64,000 nucleotides of DNA from positions 503,642 through 567,641 of the forward strand of contig NZ_PPPX01000001.1 in assembly GCF_002902305.1 (NCBI RefSeq). The letters are read 5' to 3'. A model generated the notes under the pieces. That model saw only the letters and a program-made list of their open reading frames with translations, had not been told where the DNA came from and searched no databases. The position numbers and the translations under genes are program-made. Below, in pieces: positions 25,736 through 36,120 of the stretch; within the stretch, counting starts at the first letter, position 1, and the number at the start of each line of letters is the position of its first letter. Origin of the DNA: Staphylococcus argensis. GTDB lineage: Bacteria; Bacillota; Bacilli; Staphylococcales; Staphylococcaceae.

Positions 25736-26650
25736 TTACTTCGCATGACGTAATGCATCGAAGAATAAGTCTTTGAAACGTTCTGGGTCGATAGACATTA
25801 CGACACTCGTATTAGGAAACTCTGAGTCAAAGTCTGTGACAGTCATACCTTTCGTTAACTCGCCTTGAACTTCAATTTGTACATGAGCCTCTTCTACTTT
25901 GAAGTGTTCAGGGTGGAGTAGGAAGAGTAACGTATATGCATCGTAGACGTTAATGCCTTTTTCAAAATCATCTCCACGATAATGTTTGAACATTTGATGC
26001 AACATATCTCCAGTTTGATTCAAATCCTTGAGTTCATCGACATGTTCGTGTAGGAGCGTTGAGCTACGTGCCACATCAAGACCAACCATCGTTAATGGTA
26101 ATCCAGAATCAAAGACGATTTGTGCTGCTTCTGGATCGCAATACATATTAAACTCAGCTGCAGGCGTGATGTTACCTCTGTTAGCACTACCACCCATCAA
26201 GACGATTTCTTTAATATGTGCAGTCACTTCAGGATAGGTTTTGAGTAAAAGGGCAATATTTGTCAGCGGACCTATAGGGATGAGCGTAATCGGTTCATCA
26301 CTTTGAAGTAATGCATCTCTCATAGCTTCCACTGCATGGGTAGACGATAATTCAGTTTCATTGACGTCTTCGAATTCATAACCAGCCATTCCTGATTCTC
26401 CATGAACTTCACTTGCATCAACAATATTCGCCATAAGCGGTTGTGAAGCACCTCGGTGAACTGGAACATTACTATTAAAGAATTTCTTTAGTTTCAAAGC
26501 GTTAGCTGTGGTCTTCTCGATGCCTACATTGCCATTCACTGTAGTTATCATTTTTAAATCGAACTGAGGGTGATTGAGCGCAATACTAATTGCGGCTGCA
26601 TCATCAATACCTGGATCTGTATCTATAATTATCGGTTGTTTCATTTGCAT
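25736..26650 (-). CDS. Inosine/uridine-preferring nucleoside hydrolase
   Basis: This enzyme hydrolyses ribonucleosides to base and ribose, a salvage reaction. The 304-residue protein carries the Ca-binding N-terminal motif IIIDTDPGIDDAAA, the substrate-loop region LIPIGPLTNIALLL, the GGSANRGNITPAAEFNMYCD motif and the C-terminal Asp in NVYDAYTLLFLL, as in RihC/IunH. AAGGAGGA lies 6 nt before the ATG. It is monocistronic. Substrate preference among purine and pyrimidine nucleosides cannot be read from the sequence. Confidence 0.9.
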   Translation of the reverse strand: MQMKQPIIIDTDPGIDDAAAISIALNHPQFDLKMITTVNGNVGIEKTTANALKLKKFFNSNVPVHRGASQPLMANIVDASEVHGESGMAGYEFEDVNETELSSTHAVEAMRDALLQSDEPITLIPIGPLTNIALLLKTYPEVTAHIKEIVLMGGSANRGNITPAAEFNMYCDPEAAQIVFDSGLPLTMVGLDVARSSTLLHEHVDELKDLNQTGDMLHQMFKHYRGDDFEKGINVYDAYTLLFLLHPEHFKVEEAHVQIEVQGELTKGMTVTDFDSEFPNTSVVMSIDPERFKDLFFDALRHAK

Positions 26651-26935
26651 AAGTCATCCTCCTTGAACGTTAAACTTACCTTCATTGTACAACGAATAGA
26701 TTTACGAATGCTAAGAAGAGCAATTGTTATTAGTAGTTAGTTTAATGAAAAAATTTGTAGAAGCATGACTTTTGATTAATAGTAAAAATGTAGAGTTTTG
26801 CTGAATTTTTTAAGATAGGGCGCAAGAGAGATGATTTGAAGTTAGGAAAGGATAAGAACTGTGCGTGGGATTTCCTGTTAGAGGGAGTGAAAAAGAGACG
26901 ATTCGGTATCATCTTGAATATTTTATTTCGAATAG

Positions 26936-27065
26936 ATTTTCAATGTGTACTCGAGACGCTTGATGGAACTAGACCACAACGAAAATCCATTCTTAGAGCT
27001 CTTTGAGCGAAAAGAATTAGTTGAGTGTGGTCCCATAAGCAAGCGAGAGTTTAAACATTGAAAAT
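26936..27065. repeat. 130-bp imperfect inverted repeat in intergenic region
   Basis: Outer arms ATTTTCAATGT (26936-26946) and ACATTGAAAAT (27055-27065); inner arms GACCACA (26972-26978) and TGTGGTC (27026-27032), with partly matching CTC..CGCTTG..ATGG segments between. The whole block can fold into one long hairpin. A GAGGGAGTGA motif just before it (26881-26890) also opens the element at 12150. The 610-bp gap has no credible gene. It could be a dispersed repeat or a small RNA. Confidence 0.5.
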
Positions 27066-27206
27066 TAAATATTTTTAAAATTATCTCAGATTCTTCTTAA
27101 GATTTATCAATTAGAAGCAATAGGGGAATTGCATTCATTTTTACCTAACTAAGCGAAGAAAGGACAAAAGAAAAAGGAAATCGAGGAATCAAGCAATTTT
27201 GAGCAT

Positions 27207-27237
27207 AAGAAAAAAGGCTCCTCCGAAGAGAAGCCTT
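27207..27237 (-). terminator. Terminator of the qox operon
   Basis: Minus-strand stem AAGGCTTCTC / GAGGAGCCTT closed by a TTCG tetraloop (27237-27214), one G-U pair, followed by TTTTCTTATG. It lies about 22 nt after the qoxD stop. Confidence 0.9.
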
Positions 27238-27259
27238 CTATACTCACAGCTTATACATC

Positions 27260-27550
27260 TTATAAGTGGTGAGAGTGACCACCTTGCATTACCCAGTACG
27301 TACCGATAACGATCGCAAGCGTAATGATGATGGCGAAGATAACTTTGAAACTTTGTAAGTTACCATCTTTACCTTCAGTTAAGTGCATGAACATGAGTAA
27401 TTGAACTGCAGCTTGGATGAAGGCGAAACCAAAGATGATAGTTATCTTAGCATTTAAAGTCATAGATGTGTATAGTGTTACAAATACTGCGAGAATCGTT
27501 AAAACAATAGAGGCAATGAAACCAACTGTGTGTTTTGCTATTGTATTCAT
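27260..27550 (-). CDS. qoxD: Quinol oxidase subunit IV QoxD
   Basis: Small subunit IV of the cytochrome aa3-type menaquinol oxidase. The 96-residue protein has three transmembrane helices (about 8-30, 36-56 and 70-92) with the conserved [18 protein letters not shown] segment of the COX4/CyoD family between them. It overlaps qoxC by 4 bp and is last in the operon. Confidence 0.95.
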   Translation of the reverse strand: MNTIAKHTVGFIASIVLTILAVFVTLYTSMTLNAKITIIFGFAFIQAAVQLLMFMHLTEGKDGNLQSFKVIFAIIITLAIVIGTYWVMQGGHSHHL

Positions 27551-28152
27551 CCGCTATACACCATCCCTATCATATATACGGCAGTGAAGATGAAGATCCA
27601 AACAACATCTAAGAAGTGCCAGTATAAACTTACGATAAATAATTTTGGAGCATTGTATGAGTCTAATCCACGCATACCGATTTGGATTAATAAACAAATG
27701 ATCCAGAATATACCTAATGTTACGTGACAACCGTGAGTTCCTAATAGGATAAAGAAGCTTGACCAATAAGAACCGATTGTCGGATTCACACCTTCAGATG
27801 CATAGTGCGCGAACTCGTAAATTTCGAATCCTACGAAGACTGCACCTAGAAGTAAAGTGAGAATCATCCAGAACATCATTTTGCCTTGTTGTTCTTTACG
27901 CATGTAGTAAATTGCAATACCACAAGTGTAAGAACTGATTAACAATGCGAAAGTCATTATTAATACTAATGGTAATTCAAATAGTTCTGTAGTCATTTTG
28001 CCGGCATAGTCGCCACCATGTTGCAACGTAAGCAACGTTGCAAACAAGGTACCGAACAATGCAAATTCAGCTGTAAGGAAGATCCAGAAGCCAAGTTTAT
28101 TCAAATTACCTTCATGTGAACGTGAATCAATAGTTGTTGTATTATGACTCAT
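27547..28152 (-). CDS. qoxC: Quinol oxidase subunit III QoxC
   Basis: Subunit III of the aa3-type quinol oxidase. The 201-residue protein has five transmembrane helices, with [19 protein letters not shown], the [13 protein letters not shown] element and the [11 protein letters not shown] and [15 protein letters not shown] motifs of the COX3 family. It overlaps qoxB by 11 bp; AAAAGGAGG inside qoxB serves as its ribosome binding site. Confidence 0.96.
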   Translation of the reverse strand: MSHNTTTIDSRSHEGNLNKLGFWIFLTAEFALFGTLFATLLTLQHGGDYAGKMTTELFELPLVLIMTFALLISSYTCGIAIYYMRKEQQGKMMFWMILTLLLGAVFVGFEIYEFAHYASEGVNPTIGSYWSSFFILLGTHGCHVTLGIFWIICLLIQIGMRGLDSYNAPKLFIVSLYWHFLDVVWIFIFTAVYMIGMVYSG

Positions 28153-30130
28153 AACTTACAGCCTCCTTTTCTTTTCTACGTTCTTCACGTAGACGTTCTT
28201 CAGTTTCAGCTACTTCTGAAGCAGGGATGTGGTAACCATGATCGATTTGGAAACTTCTGTAAATCATAGTACCAAAGATACCTAAGAGACAGATGATAGC
28301 TGGAACGATTGTTTCGAAGATTAAGAAGAAACCTCCGACTGTGAACCAGAGACACATCCAAATGCCGACTGATGTGTCGTTAGGCATGTGAATGTCTTTA
28401 TAGTTACGGTTGTCTAAGAAGTGACGACCGTGTTCTTTCATGTTGACAAATGTGTCGTAGTCATTCCAATCAGGAGTAACTGCGAAGTTATATTTAGGTG
28501 GTACAGCTGATGCTGTTGACCATTCTAAAGTACGTCCTAAGCCATTCCAGTTGTCACCAGTAGCTTCACGTGGTGCTTTGATATGGCTGTAAACGATGCT
28601 TGCTACTAGGAATAAGAAACCTAGAGCCATTAATAGTGCACCGATAGATGAAATCACGTTAAGTGTAGTCCATCCGTCTTCTGGCATGTAAGTGTATAGA
28701 CGACGTGGCATACCATCTAAACCGAGAACGAATTGTGGTAAGAAACAAACGTTAAATCCGATCATAAATAACCAGAAGCACCATTTGTTTAATGTCTCGT
28801 TGAGTTTGTATCCCATCATCTTAGGATACCAGAAGATTAATGCAGCTAGACAAGCGAATACAACACCAGTAACTAATGTGTAGTGGAAGTGTGCCACTAG
28901 GAAGTAAGTGTTGTGATATTGGAAGTCGGCTGCTGCCATCGCTAGCATTACACCTGTAACCCCACCGAGTAGGAAGTTAGGGATAAATGCTAGTGAGAAT
29001 AGCATTGGTGATTCAAAGGTAATTCGACCTTGGAATAAAGTGAATAACCAGTTGAATAATTTAACACCGGTAGGAATACCGATCATCATTGTTGTAATTG
29101 AGAAGAATGAGTTGATTAACGCACCATTACCCATTGTGTAGAAATGGTGAACCCATACTAAGAAACTTAAGAATGCGATACCTGCTGTTGCCCAAATCAT
29201 ACTCTTATGACCGAATAAGCGTTTACGCGCAAATGTCGGGATAATTTCTGAGTAGATACCGAATGCTGGCAAGATAACGATATAAACTTCGGGGTGCCCC
29301 CAAACCCAGAAGAAGTTTGCCCAGAGCATTGGCATACCGCCGTTAGCAACAGTGAAGAAATCAGTACCGAAGATTCTATCGATAGTGAATAATGCTAATG
29401 CTACTGTTAACACTGGGAACGCCAAGATAACAATCAATGTAGTAATGAACGTTGTGATAGTGAACATTGGCATTTCCATAAATTTCATAGTAGGTGTCTT
29501 ACATCTTAAGATTGTTACGAAGAAGTTGATACCAGTCATCAATGTACCGATACCAGAAATCTGAATCGCAATTAAGTAGTAGTTGACACCTGGTCCTGGA
29601 CTGAATTCTCCTGCAAGTGGTGCATAGTTAGTCCAACCTGCAGCAGGTGAACCACCTACGATAAATGAAAGGTTGAATAATACCATACCTGAGAAGAATA
29701 ACCAGAAACTTACGTTGTTAAGTACTGGGAAGGCAACGTCTCGTGCACCGATTTGAAGTGGAACAACAGCGTTCCATAAACCGAATACGAAAGGCATTGC
29801 CATAAAGATAATCATGATAACACCGTGTGTACTAAAGATTTCATTGTAGTGGTTTGATTCCAAGAACTTATTGTCTGGCATTACTAATTGAGTACGAATG
29901 AGCATCGCATCAATACCACCACGGACGAACATTAATACAGCACAGACTAAGTACATGATCGCGATTTTCTTATGGTCAACGGACATGAACCATTCTTTAA
30001 ATAGATATTTCCATAATTTGAAGTAACTAATTACAGCGATTAGCGCGATGACTAAAAATGGCGCAGCAATTTGAGCCGCCGTAATCATCCAGTTACCTTG
30101 TACTATCAATTGATCCCATGGAAAATTCAT
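28142..30130 (-). CDS. qoxB: Quinol oxidase subunit I QoxB
   Basis: Catalytic subunit of the terminal menaquinol oxidase; it holds the low-spin heme and the heme-CuB centre that reduces oxygen and pumps protons. The 662-residue protein has about 14-15 transmembrane helices. Ligand motifs are visible: [13 protein letters not shown] (low-spin heme His), [17 protein letters not shown] (CuB His and the linked Tyr), WVHHFYT (two CuB His) and VAHFHYTLV (both heme His). It shares one nucleotide with the qoxA stop (TAATG). Confidence 0.97.
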   Translation of the reverse strand: MNFPWDQLIVQGNWMITAAQIAAPFLVIALIAVISYFKLWKYLFKEWFMSVDHKKIAIMYLVCAVLMFVRGGIDAMLIRTQLVMPDNKFLESNHYNEIFSTHGVIMIIFMAMPFVFGLWNAVVPLQIGARDVAFPVLNNVSFWLFFSGMVLFNLSFIVGGSPAAGWTNYAPLAGEFSPGPGVNYYLIAIQISGIGTLMTGINFFVTILRCKTPTMKFMEMPMFTITTFITTLIVILAFPVLTVALALFTIDRIFGTDFFTVANGGMPMLWANFFWVWGHPEVYIVILPAFGIYSEIIPTFARKRLFGHKSMIWATAGIAFLSFLVWVHHFYTMGNGALINSFFSITTMMIGIPTGVKLFNWLFTLFQGRITFESPMLFSLAFIPNFLLGGVTGVMLAMAAADFQYHNTYFLVAHFHYTLVTGVVFACLAALIFWYPKMMGYKLNETLNKWCFWLFMIGFNVCFLPQFVLGLDGMPRRLYTYMPEDGWTTLNVISSIGALLMALGFLFLVASIVYSHIKAPREATGDNWNGLGRTLEWSTASAVPPKYNFAVTPDWNDYDTFVNMKEHGRHFLDNRNYKDIHMPNDTSVGIWMCLWFTVGGFFLIFETIVPAIICLLGIFGTMIYRSFQIDHGYHIPASEVAETEERLREERRKEKEAVSYES

Positions 30131-31254
30131 TAATGTCCACCTCCATGTTCATGATCTTTGTCGTGCTTAGACTCTTTGTCATCTTTAGCACCTTTAGAGA
30201 TTTTTTCCATTTCATCCATATTATGATGTTCTTTTTTCTTGAACTCATTATTATATGGTTTGTCGTTTGGTAAGATCATTTCTGACATACCGTGACGTTT
30301 GTAGTTAGCATTTGTGATTTGATGTTTACGAGCAGGTTTGTCTTTATCTGGTTTGTCCAATACATCTTTCTTGATCTCTTCTTCAGAGTTGAAGTTAGGA
30401 TCTTTTTGAACGTAGTGATAACGTTTGTAAGCGTAGAAGATGTACTCTGGATCTGCCGCTGGGTCAACAAATGCCATGTGTGTACCACTGAATGTTAGGT
30501 TCTTGTTCTCAGTAGTAGGTAAAAGTTGTTTGTCGAACGTATCTTGATCGAGTGTTTTGTGTTTCTTAGCATCTTTTACCCATTTGTCAAAGTCACTTTG
30601 ACTTACTGAATGTACATCGAATGTTTGACGTGCGAAACCTTCACCATTGAAGTTTGAGTTACGTCCACGGAATGTACCAGTTTGATCCGCAGTTAATGTC
30701 CAATCCATTGTCATTCCTGTCATTGCGTATTTCTGACCACCGAGTTGTGGTACCCAGAAACTTGTCATCATGTCCATTGATTGGAGCTTGAAGACAACAG
30801 GACGATCTTTAGGGATTGTTAAATGGTTAACTGTCTCAATTTTTTCTTCTGGATAAGAGAAGAACCATTTATAACCAGCGCTTGTTGCGTAGATAACGAT
30901 TGGATCTTTATCTTTTTGCGGTGGCGCATCGTAAGTGTAAAGCGATTTAACAGTTGGGATCGCTAAAGCAGTTACGATAAGAACCGGAACAATAAACCAA
31001 ATTGTTTCGATTAAAGAGTTGTGATGCATTTTACCTGATTCGTCATTTCCTTTTAAGCGGTATTTAAAAAGGAAAACAGCGAATAAGATAAGCACCACTG
31101 CGACAATAACAAGCATGAAAATGATTGAATACATAATCAAGAATTTAGAGTCGCTTGCTATTGGCCCTTTTGGGTTTAAGACTTCTACGTTTGAACAGCC
31201 ACTAAGTAAAATTAGTGAGCCAAATAATAGAAGCAAAGACTTAAATTTTGACAC
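30130..31254 (-). CDS. qoxA: Quinol oxidase subunit II QoxA (lipoprotein)
   Basis: Subunit II of the aa3-type quinol oxidase. The 374-residue protein has a lipoprotein signal with lipobox LLSGC (Cys20), two transmembrane helices (about 38-65 and 82-102) and an outer cupredoxin domain ([19 protein letters not shown]...). The CuA-ligand cluster of cytochrome c oxidases is not present, as expected for a quinol oxidase. A His/Asp/Lys-rich tail ends in DHEHGGGH. The start is GTG with AGGAGG upstream. It is first in qoxABCD; the leader at 31280-31467 is unusual. Confidence 0.95.
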   Translation of the reverse strand: MSKFKSLLLLFGSLILLSGCSNVEVLNPKGPIASDSKFLIMYSIIFMLVIVAVVLILFAVFLFKYRLKGNDESGKMHHNSLIETIWFIVPVLIVTALAIPTVKSLYTYDAPPQKDKDPIVIYATSAGYKWFFSYPEEKIETVNHLTIPKDRPVVFKLQSMDMMTSFWVPQLGGQKYAMTGMTMDWTLTADQTGTFRGRNSNFNGEGFARQTFDVHSVSQSDFDKWVKDAKKHKTLDQDTFDKQLLPTTENKNLTFSGTHMAFVDPAADPEYIFYAYKRYHYVQKDPNFNSEEEIKKDVLDKPDKDKPARKHQITNANYKRHGMSEMILPNDKPYNNEFKKKEHHNMDEMEKISKGAKDDKESKHDKDHEHGGGH

Positions 31255-31279
31255 TTTTTTGACCTCCTAATACTACAAT

Positions 31280-31390
31280 TGTAGGGCTTACCATCAATTT
31301 TAAGATATTACGGAATATTTACAAGTACTTACGGCAAAAAAATTGTTGTAAATTTAAAATAAGCCCTACAGACACGGCGTCTGACGGGCT
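31280..31390 (-). promoter_or_regulatory. qox leader with mutually exclusive hairpins (attenuator-like)
   Basis: On the minus strand, hairpin A pairs AGCCC..CAGAC (31390-31386, 31383-31379 side) with GTCTG..GGGCT (31373-31362 side) and is followed by TATTTT, like an intrinsic terminator. The same 3' arm, TGTAGGGCTTA (31370-31360), is also perfectly complementary to TAAGCCCTACA (31290-31280) just before the qoxA ribosome binding site. Only one of the two pairings can exist at a time. Confidence 0.5.
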
Positions 31391-31428
31391 TTGAAGCAAT
31401 TGTTAAATTTATGTGTACATTTTGTGAC

Positions 31429-31467
31429 TATCGTCAATTTTATAAAATTGACGATACATAGCGTCAA
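31429..31467 (-). promoter_or_regulatory. Candidate qox promoter overlapped by a 28-bp perfect palindrome
   Basis: Minus-strand TTGACG (31467-31462), a 17-nt spacer and TATAAA (31444-31439). The palindrome at 31429-31456 (arms TATCGTCAATTTTA and its complement) is centred on the -10 and spacer. No T-run follows on either strand, so an operator is more likely than a terminator. The regulator is unknown. Confidence 0.5.
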
Positions 31468-31597
31468 ATACTAACTCATCACACTTTATTGCGACAGCGT
31501 AAATGCGCGTTTTAACTTGCGATAGAAATTGTATTCTAAAATGATGATATTCATAATGAATGAATTAAACGGACAGGTTTAACGAGGTCTGACAGAC

Positions 31598-31915
31598 TTA
31601 TCTAACTTCGATATAACGCGTTGAAGTGTCAACGCCACCGTCTGAATCTTTCACTTGATAAGCAATTTTATATCTGCCTGTTTGGTTCGTATTAATGTGA
31701 CCTTCTACGGTAATTTGATCGGTTAAATCGCCGTCTTCTTTATCGAAGGCTGTAATACCATTGAGTACGTTGTATTCTGAACCCTTTTCTACAACGACGT
31801 CTTTAGCGCCTTTGATTTCAGGCGTAGAATTATCTGTGGCTTCGGCATTTAAGTTAGGAGAAACCAATGTTGCTGAGACTCCAATAGCTGATAATGACTG
31901 TAGTAATTTGTTCAT
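31598..31915 (-). CDS. Small secreted protein with DUF5011/bacterial Ig-like domain
   Basis: The product is a 105-residue protein. A short signal peptide (about residues 1-26, cleavage near NLNAEA) precedes one Ig-like domain of about 75 residues. The domain carries the GVDxxDxEDGDLTD-like pattern (ITAFDKEDGDLTDQITVEG) and the GRYKIAYQVKDSDG strand typical of DUF5011/HYR-like repeats. Usually such domains are parts of large surface proteins; a stand-alone single domain without an LPXTG anchor is unusual. GGAGGT precedes the ATG. It is transcribed toward qox, but 340 bp away. Role unknown. Confidence 0.75.
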   Translation of the reverse strand: MNKLLQSLSAIGVSATLVSPNLNAEATDNSTPEIKGAKDVVVEKGSEYNVLNGITAFDKEDGDLTDQITVEGHINTNQTGRYKIAYQVKDSDGGVDTSTRYIEVR

Positions 31916-32270
31916 AACGATTTACCTCCGTATCAAGTCACAACTTAGTCTTAACTATACTATACTTTATGCGAATTGAAAATACATCATACTATGGTCT
32001 TAATATAGAAAAGTAGGGGGAATGACTGAAATAACAATATTGAAAAGGCGATGGTAATAATTTAAAATCCTTTTGAATAAATTTGGATGAAGCATAAAAC
32101 TACATCTATATAATATGAAAGAACTCGCTAATGTATTAACGATAATACAAATACTTATATATTAATGTAGTGAAATAAAGTTTAGTGAGGTATTGAATAA
32201 CAAACTTTATAAAAGTATAAGGTTTTGATATTAATCAGATAGTAATCACACACATCTAATATATTAATAA

Positions 32271-32382
32271 TGCGTTTCAACTATTATAGAAGATGATAAT
32301 AGAAATATTAACAAAAAAATTAGGATAGAATTGGAAAGTTAATTCAATCCTAATTCTATCCTTATATACATAATGAAACGCA
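32271..32382. repeat. Nested inverted repeats in a gene-free region
   Basis: Outer arms TGCGTTTCA (32271-32279) / TGAAACGCA (32374-32382) and inner arms AGGATAGAATT (32322-32332) / AATTCTATCCT (32352-32362) are all perfect and coaxial. The 580-bp region between the DUF5011 gene and folD has no supported gene otherwise. It might be a small RNA, a terminator-like structure or a remnant of a mobile element. Confidence 0.4.
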
Positions 32383-32494
32383 AATATTTAATTCGTATTA
32401 GAACAATGTGTGCCTTTCTATTATAAATACTATGAAAGGTCTAAAATGCAATTACGAATTATACTTAATTGCTTTCCTCATATAATGAGAGGAA

Positions 32495-33352
32495 TTATTC
32501 AATTCCACGACGCATTTTTTCAGCTAATAACGTATTGTTAAGCACCATAGTGATTGTCATTGGGCCTACACCGCCAGGAACTGGAGTGATCGCGCCGGCA
32601 ACTTCTTTCACTTCGTCGTATTCAACGTCACCTTTAAGTTTACCGTTCTCATCAGGTGTGTTACCTACGTCGATAACTACAGCGCCTTCTTTAACGTCGT
32701 CTTTCGTTACAAGTCCTGGGCGACCTACCGCACTTACGATAACGTCTGCATCTTTAAGATGTGCATGCATGTCTTTCGTACGTGAGTGTAAGATCGTTAC
32801 TGTCGCATTTTTTTGTAAAAGTAATTTAGAAACAGGTTGGCCTACGATGTGACTACGGCCGATAACGACAGCATTTTTACCTTCTAAATCCATGTCAGCG
32901 TGATTAAGTAATTCCATTACACCGAGTGGAGTACAAGGTACGAAAGTTTGTTCATCGATATAAAGTTTACCAATGTTAGCAGGATGGAAGCCGTCTACGT
33001 CTTTCGCTGGGTCGATAGATTCTAATACTTTTTGTTCGCTGACTTGATCAGGAAGAGGTACTTGAACGAGGATACCACTTACTGAGTCATCATTATTTAA
33101 ACGATCAAGTTCTTTTAACACTTCTTCTTCTGAAGTATCTTCGTCTAAATGTACGATTTCTGAAGTAATACCAATTTTTTCTGCAGCTTTCTTCTTAGAT
33201 TTAACATAACTTAAGCTTGCGCCATCGTTACCTACGAGAATAACAGATAACTTTGGAGTGTAGCCTTTAGAAGTTAATTCCTCAACTTGATCTTTAAGTC
33301 CTTGTCGATAATCTTTTGCAATTTGTTTACCGTCTAATACCTTAGCAGACAT
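32495..33352 (-). CDS. folD: Bifunctional methylene-THF dehydrogenase / cyclohydrolase FolD
   Basis: This enzyme interconverts 5,10-methylene-THF and 10-formyl-THF, the latter being the formyl donor for PurN and PurH encoded nearby. The 285-residue protein has the catalytic Tyr/Lys segment [27 protein letters not shown], the Rossmann-fold [15 protein letters not shown] and the C-terminal [12 protein letters not shown]. Length is normal. AAGGAGGA lies 7 nt upstream of the ATG. It is divergent from purE, as in other staphylococci. Confidence 0.97.
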   Translation of the reverse strand: MSAKVLDGKQIAKDYRQGLKDQVEELTSKGYTPKLSVILVGNDGASLSYVKSKKKAAEKIGITSEIVHLDEDTSEEEVLKELDRLNNDDSVSGILVQVPLPDQVSEQKVLESIDPAKDVDGFHPANIGKLYIDEQTFVPCTPLGVMELLNHADMDLEGKNAVVIGRSHIVGQPVSKLLLQKNATVTILHSRTKDMHAHLKDADVIVSAVGRPGLVTKDDVKEGAVVIDVGNTPDENGKLKGDVEYDEVKEVAGAITPVPGGVGPMTITMVLNNTLLAEKMRRGIE

Positions 33353-33454
33353 AAACCAAATCCTCCTTGTTTAGATTCACTCTATCCTTACATTTCCCGA
33401 GTAGGTCAATCAAATTTATACCAATAAACGTAAATTGACACAAGAAATTCAGAT

Positions 33455-33516
33455 AAAGTTCGATTTTAAATTGAAATACTCATGAATTGTTGTTATCCTT
33501 ATACATGTAATATACA
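33455..33516 (+). promoter_or_regulatory. pur operon control region: PurBox-like site and promoter
   Basis: The minus strand at 33467-33455 reads AAAATCGAACTTT, one mismatch from the Gram-positive PurBox AWWWCCGAACWWT. Downstream a weak promoter may be TTGTTG (33487-33492) and TATACA (33511-33516), spacer 18. No purine riboswitch was seen. Confidence 0.45.
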
Positions 33517-33559
33517 ACTTATGTAATGTGAATTTCAAATCTTTGAAAGGGTGTTCATA

Positions 33560-34042
33560 ATGAAAGTGGCAGTTGTCATGGGTAGTTCATCTGACTGGGC
33601 TACGATGAAAGAAAGTTGTCAGATGTTAGAAGAATTAGGCGTTCCGTACGATAAACAAGTCGTATCTGCACATCGTACGCCTAAATTAATGGTAGATTTC
33701 GCGTCGGAAGCACGACTCAATGGTTATGACGTTATCATTGCGGGAGCTGGAGGCGCTGCACACCTTCCAGGTATGATTGCTTCAATGACGACACTTCCAG
33801 TGATAGGTGTACCGATTGAATCTAAAGCACTTCAAGGATTAGATTCATTACTTTCTATTGTACAAATGCCAGGTGGTATTCCTGTTGCTACAACAGCTAT
33901 CGGTAAGTCTGGAGCGAAGAATGCAGGTATTTTAGCTGCCAGAATATTAGGACTTCAAGATACTTCAGTGCAAGAAAACTTGCAAAATTACGAAAAGTCT
34001 TTAGCTGAGAAAGTGAGTGAAATGCAAAGTGAACTTCAATAA
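33560..34042 (+). CDS. purE: N5-carboxyaminoimidazole ribonucleotide mutase PurE
   Basis: This enzyme moves the carboxyl group of N5-CAIR to give CAIR. The 160-residue class I PurE has the [10 protein letters not shown] phosphate-binding loop, the VVSAHRTP His motif and [15 protein letters not shown]. The ATG at 33560 was chosen because GAAAGGGTG sits 6 nt upstream; a GTG at 33551 falls inside that site. It is first in the pur operon and overlaps purK by 14 bp. Confidence 0.96.
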   Translation: MKVAVVMGSSSDWATMKESCQMLEELGVPYDKQVVSAHRTPKLMVDFASEARLNGYDVIIAGAGGAAHLPGMIASMTTLPVIGVPIESKALQGLDSLLSIVQMPGGIPVATTAIGKSGAKNAGILAARILGLQDTSVQENLQNYEKSLAEKVSEMQSELQ

Positions 34043-35156
34043 ACTCTCCTTTGGTGCAACAGTTGGTATTATCGGCGGCGGTCAATTAGGTAAGATGATG
34101 GCGCAATCCGCTCAGAAGATGGGGTACCGTGTAATCGTGCTTGATCCGGATGCTGAGTGTCCATGCCAACATGTTGCACACGAATTTATCAATGCACCTT
34201 ATGATGACATGGAAGCGCTCGAACAATTAGGTGAGCAATCGGATGTGATTACATACGAGTTTGAGAATATTTCTGCTCCACAATTGAAAGCGCTCGTTTC
34301 ACGCTACAATATTCCTCAGGGTTATCAAGCGATTGAATTACTCCAAGATCGCTTGACTGAAAAGCAATCTTTACAAGCTGCTGGAACGCAAATTGTTCCA
34401 TTTGAACAGCTCACTGAACCTAGCGATATCGAACGCGCGGTCGACAAACTAGGTTATCCGTTTATGGTGAAAACGCGCTTTGGTGGCTACGACGGAAAAG
34501 GACAAATCTTGGTTCAAAGCGAAGACGATTTAGACGAAGCACGTACATTAATTGAGAATCAAGAATGTGTTGCCGAACAATTTGTCGATTTAGCTAAAGA
34601 AGTATCGTTAACTGTAACGATTGGTAACGATAATCAGATCACTTATTTCCCTCTCCAAGAGAATGAACACCAAAACCAAATACTCTTTAAAACAATTGTA
34701 CCTGCGCGCTCAGATAAAGAAGCTGAAGCTCGCGATGAAGTGAAGAAGATTACAGATTATATCCATTTCGTAGGTACGTTCACTGTTGAATTCTTTATCG
34801 ATCGAGATAATCATCTCTATGTAAATGAAATTGCGCCAAGACCTCATAATTCAGGTCATTATTCAATTGAAGCGTGTGATTATTCTCAATTCGATACGCA
34901 TATCCTTGCAGTAACAGGACAACAATTGCCTCAAGAAATTGAAATTTTAAAACCGGCAGTAATGATGAATTTACTTGGCCGTGATTTAGATTTACTTGAA
35001 GATCAATTTGGCGACCATCCAGAATGGCACGTGCACATCTATGGTAAGACAAAACGTAAACCTGACCGTAAGATGGGGCACATGACGATCTTAACAAACG
35101 ATGTCGACCAAACTGAACGAGAAATGCTACAACGTTTTGAAGGGAGAAACCAATAA
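34029..35156 (+). CDS. purK: 5-(carboxyamino)imidazole ribonucleotide synthase PurK
   Basis: ATP-grasp enzyme making N5-CAIR from AIR, bicarbonate and ATP. The N-terminal [16 protein letters not shown] is followed by the ATP-grasp core ([45 protein letters not shown]). The GTG at 34029 gives the [13 protein letters not shown] start seen in S. aureus PurK; an upstream GTG at 34017 is possible but less likely. It is 375 residues long. It overlaps the purE end and shares one base with purC (TAATG). Confidence 0.94.
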   Translation: MNFNKLSFGATVGIIGGGQLGKMMAQSAQKMGYRVIVLDPDAECPCQHVAHEFINAPYDDMEALEQLGEQSDVITYEFENISAPQLKALVSRYNIPQGYQAIELLQDRLTEKQSLQAAGTQIVPFEQLTEPSDIERAVDKLGYPFMVKTRFGGYDGKGQILVQSEDDLDEARTLIENQECVAEQFVDLAKEVSLTVTIGNDNQITYFPLQENEHQNQILFKTIVPARSDKEAEARDEVKKITDYIHFVGTFTVEFFIDRDNHLYVNEIAPRPHNSGHYSIEACDYSQFDTHILAVTGQQLPQEIEILKPAVMMNLLGRDLDLLEDQFGDHPEWHVHIYGKTKRKPDRKMGHMTILTNDVDQTEREMLQRFEGRNQ

Positions 35157-35860
35157 TGTCTTTATTATATGAAGGTAAAGCGAAACGTATATTCACTACA
35201 GATCAAGATGATGTACTTCGCGTGGAGTATAAAGATGAAGTGACAGCTGGCAACGGAGCTAAGAAAGATCATTTAGAAGGTAAAGGTCGTTTGAACAACC
35301 TCATTACGTCTAAAATCTTTCAATACCTAAAAGATCAAGGGCTTGAAAGTCATTTTATCGAACAACTTTCTGACACTGAACAGCTAGTTAAAAAAGTAGA
35401 AATTATTCCACTAGAAGTCGTGGTTCGCAATATCGCAGCAGGCTCTATCACTAAACGCCTTGGTTTCGACAAAGGTCACGAATTTGAACAACCTCTCGTG
35501 GAATTCTTCTATAAAAATGATGACCTTAACGATCCGCTTATCACAGACGATCACGTGAAATTACTTAACTTAGCGAATGATGATGAAATCGCTACGTTAA
35601 AAGAAGCAGCGTTAGGTATCAACCAACATTTAAAAGAATTGATGGCTAAGATGGATTTAAGAATCGTGGATTACAAGATTGAATTCGGTCGCACAGAAGA
35701 TGGCCAAATTATTCTCGCTGATGAGATCTCTCCAGATACATGCCGTATTTGGGCGTTGGACAGTGACGAGAACTTTGATAAAGACGTTTACCGTGAAGAT
35801 AGAGGTTCAATCTTAGATGTTTATCAAGCATTTTTAACTAAATTGGAGGACGTTGAATAA
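35156..35860 (+). CDS. purC: SAICAR synthase PurC
   Basis: Adds aspartate to CAIR to give SAICAR. The 234-residue protein has [13 protein letters not shown] at the N-terminus, the [17 protein letters not shown] core motif, the [14 protein letters not shown] motif and the C-terminal FDKDVYR, all diagnostic of PurC. AAGGGAGAAACC in purK serves as its ribosome binding site. It overlaps purS by one base (TAATG), in line with tight coupling through the operon. Confidence 0.97.
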   Translation: MSLLYEGKAKRIFTTDQDDVLRVEYKDEVTAGNGAKKDHLEGKGRLNNLITSKIFQYLKDQGLESHFIEQLSDTEQLVKKVEIIPLEVVVRNIAAGSITKRLGFDKGHEFEQPLVEFFYKNDDLNDPLITDDHVKLLNLANDDEIATLKEAALGINQHLKELMAKMDLRIVDYKIEFGRTEDGQIILADEISPDTCRIWALDSDENFDKDVYREDRGSILDVYQAFLTKLEDVE

Positions 35861-36120
35861 TGAAAAAAATCGAATTACACATCACATTACAACCGCAAGT
35901 ATTAGATACGCAAGGACAAGCTTTAACACGTGCCGTACATGATTTAGGTTACGAACAAGTCAACGATATTCGCGTTGGTAAAGTACTTTACCTAACTGTA
36001 GACGAAGCGTCAGATGAAGCGGTGGATAATATCGTGACAACATTAAGTGAGAAATTGTTTGCGAATACAGTCATTGAAGAATATAGCTACAAAGTTGTTG
36101 AAGAAGGGGAGAAATTCTAA
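35860..36120 (+). CDS. purS: FGAM synthase subunit PurS
   Basis: Small subunit that bridges PurL and PurQ in the three-part FGAM synthase. The 86-residue protein begins [20 protein letters not shown] and contains [16 protein letters not shown], both typical of PurS. TGGAGGACGTTGA precedes the ATG inside purC. It shares one base with purQ. Confidence 0.96.
   Translation: MKKIELHITLQPQVLDTQGQALTRAVHDLGYEQVNDIRVGKVLYLTVDEASDEAVDNIVTTLSEKLFANTVIEEYSYKVVEEGEKF

Noticed and set aside
31429..31456. The 28-bp palindrome as a transcription terminator.
   Set aside because: It is AT-rich with almost no loop and no T-run on either side, and it overlaps a good -35/-10 pair.
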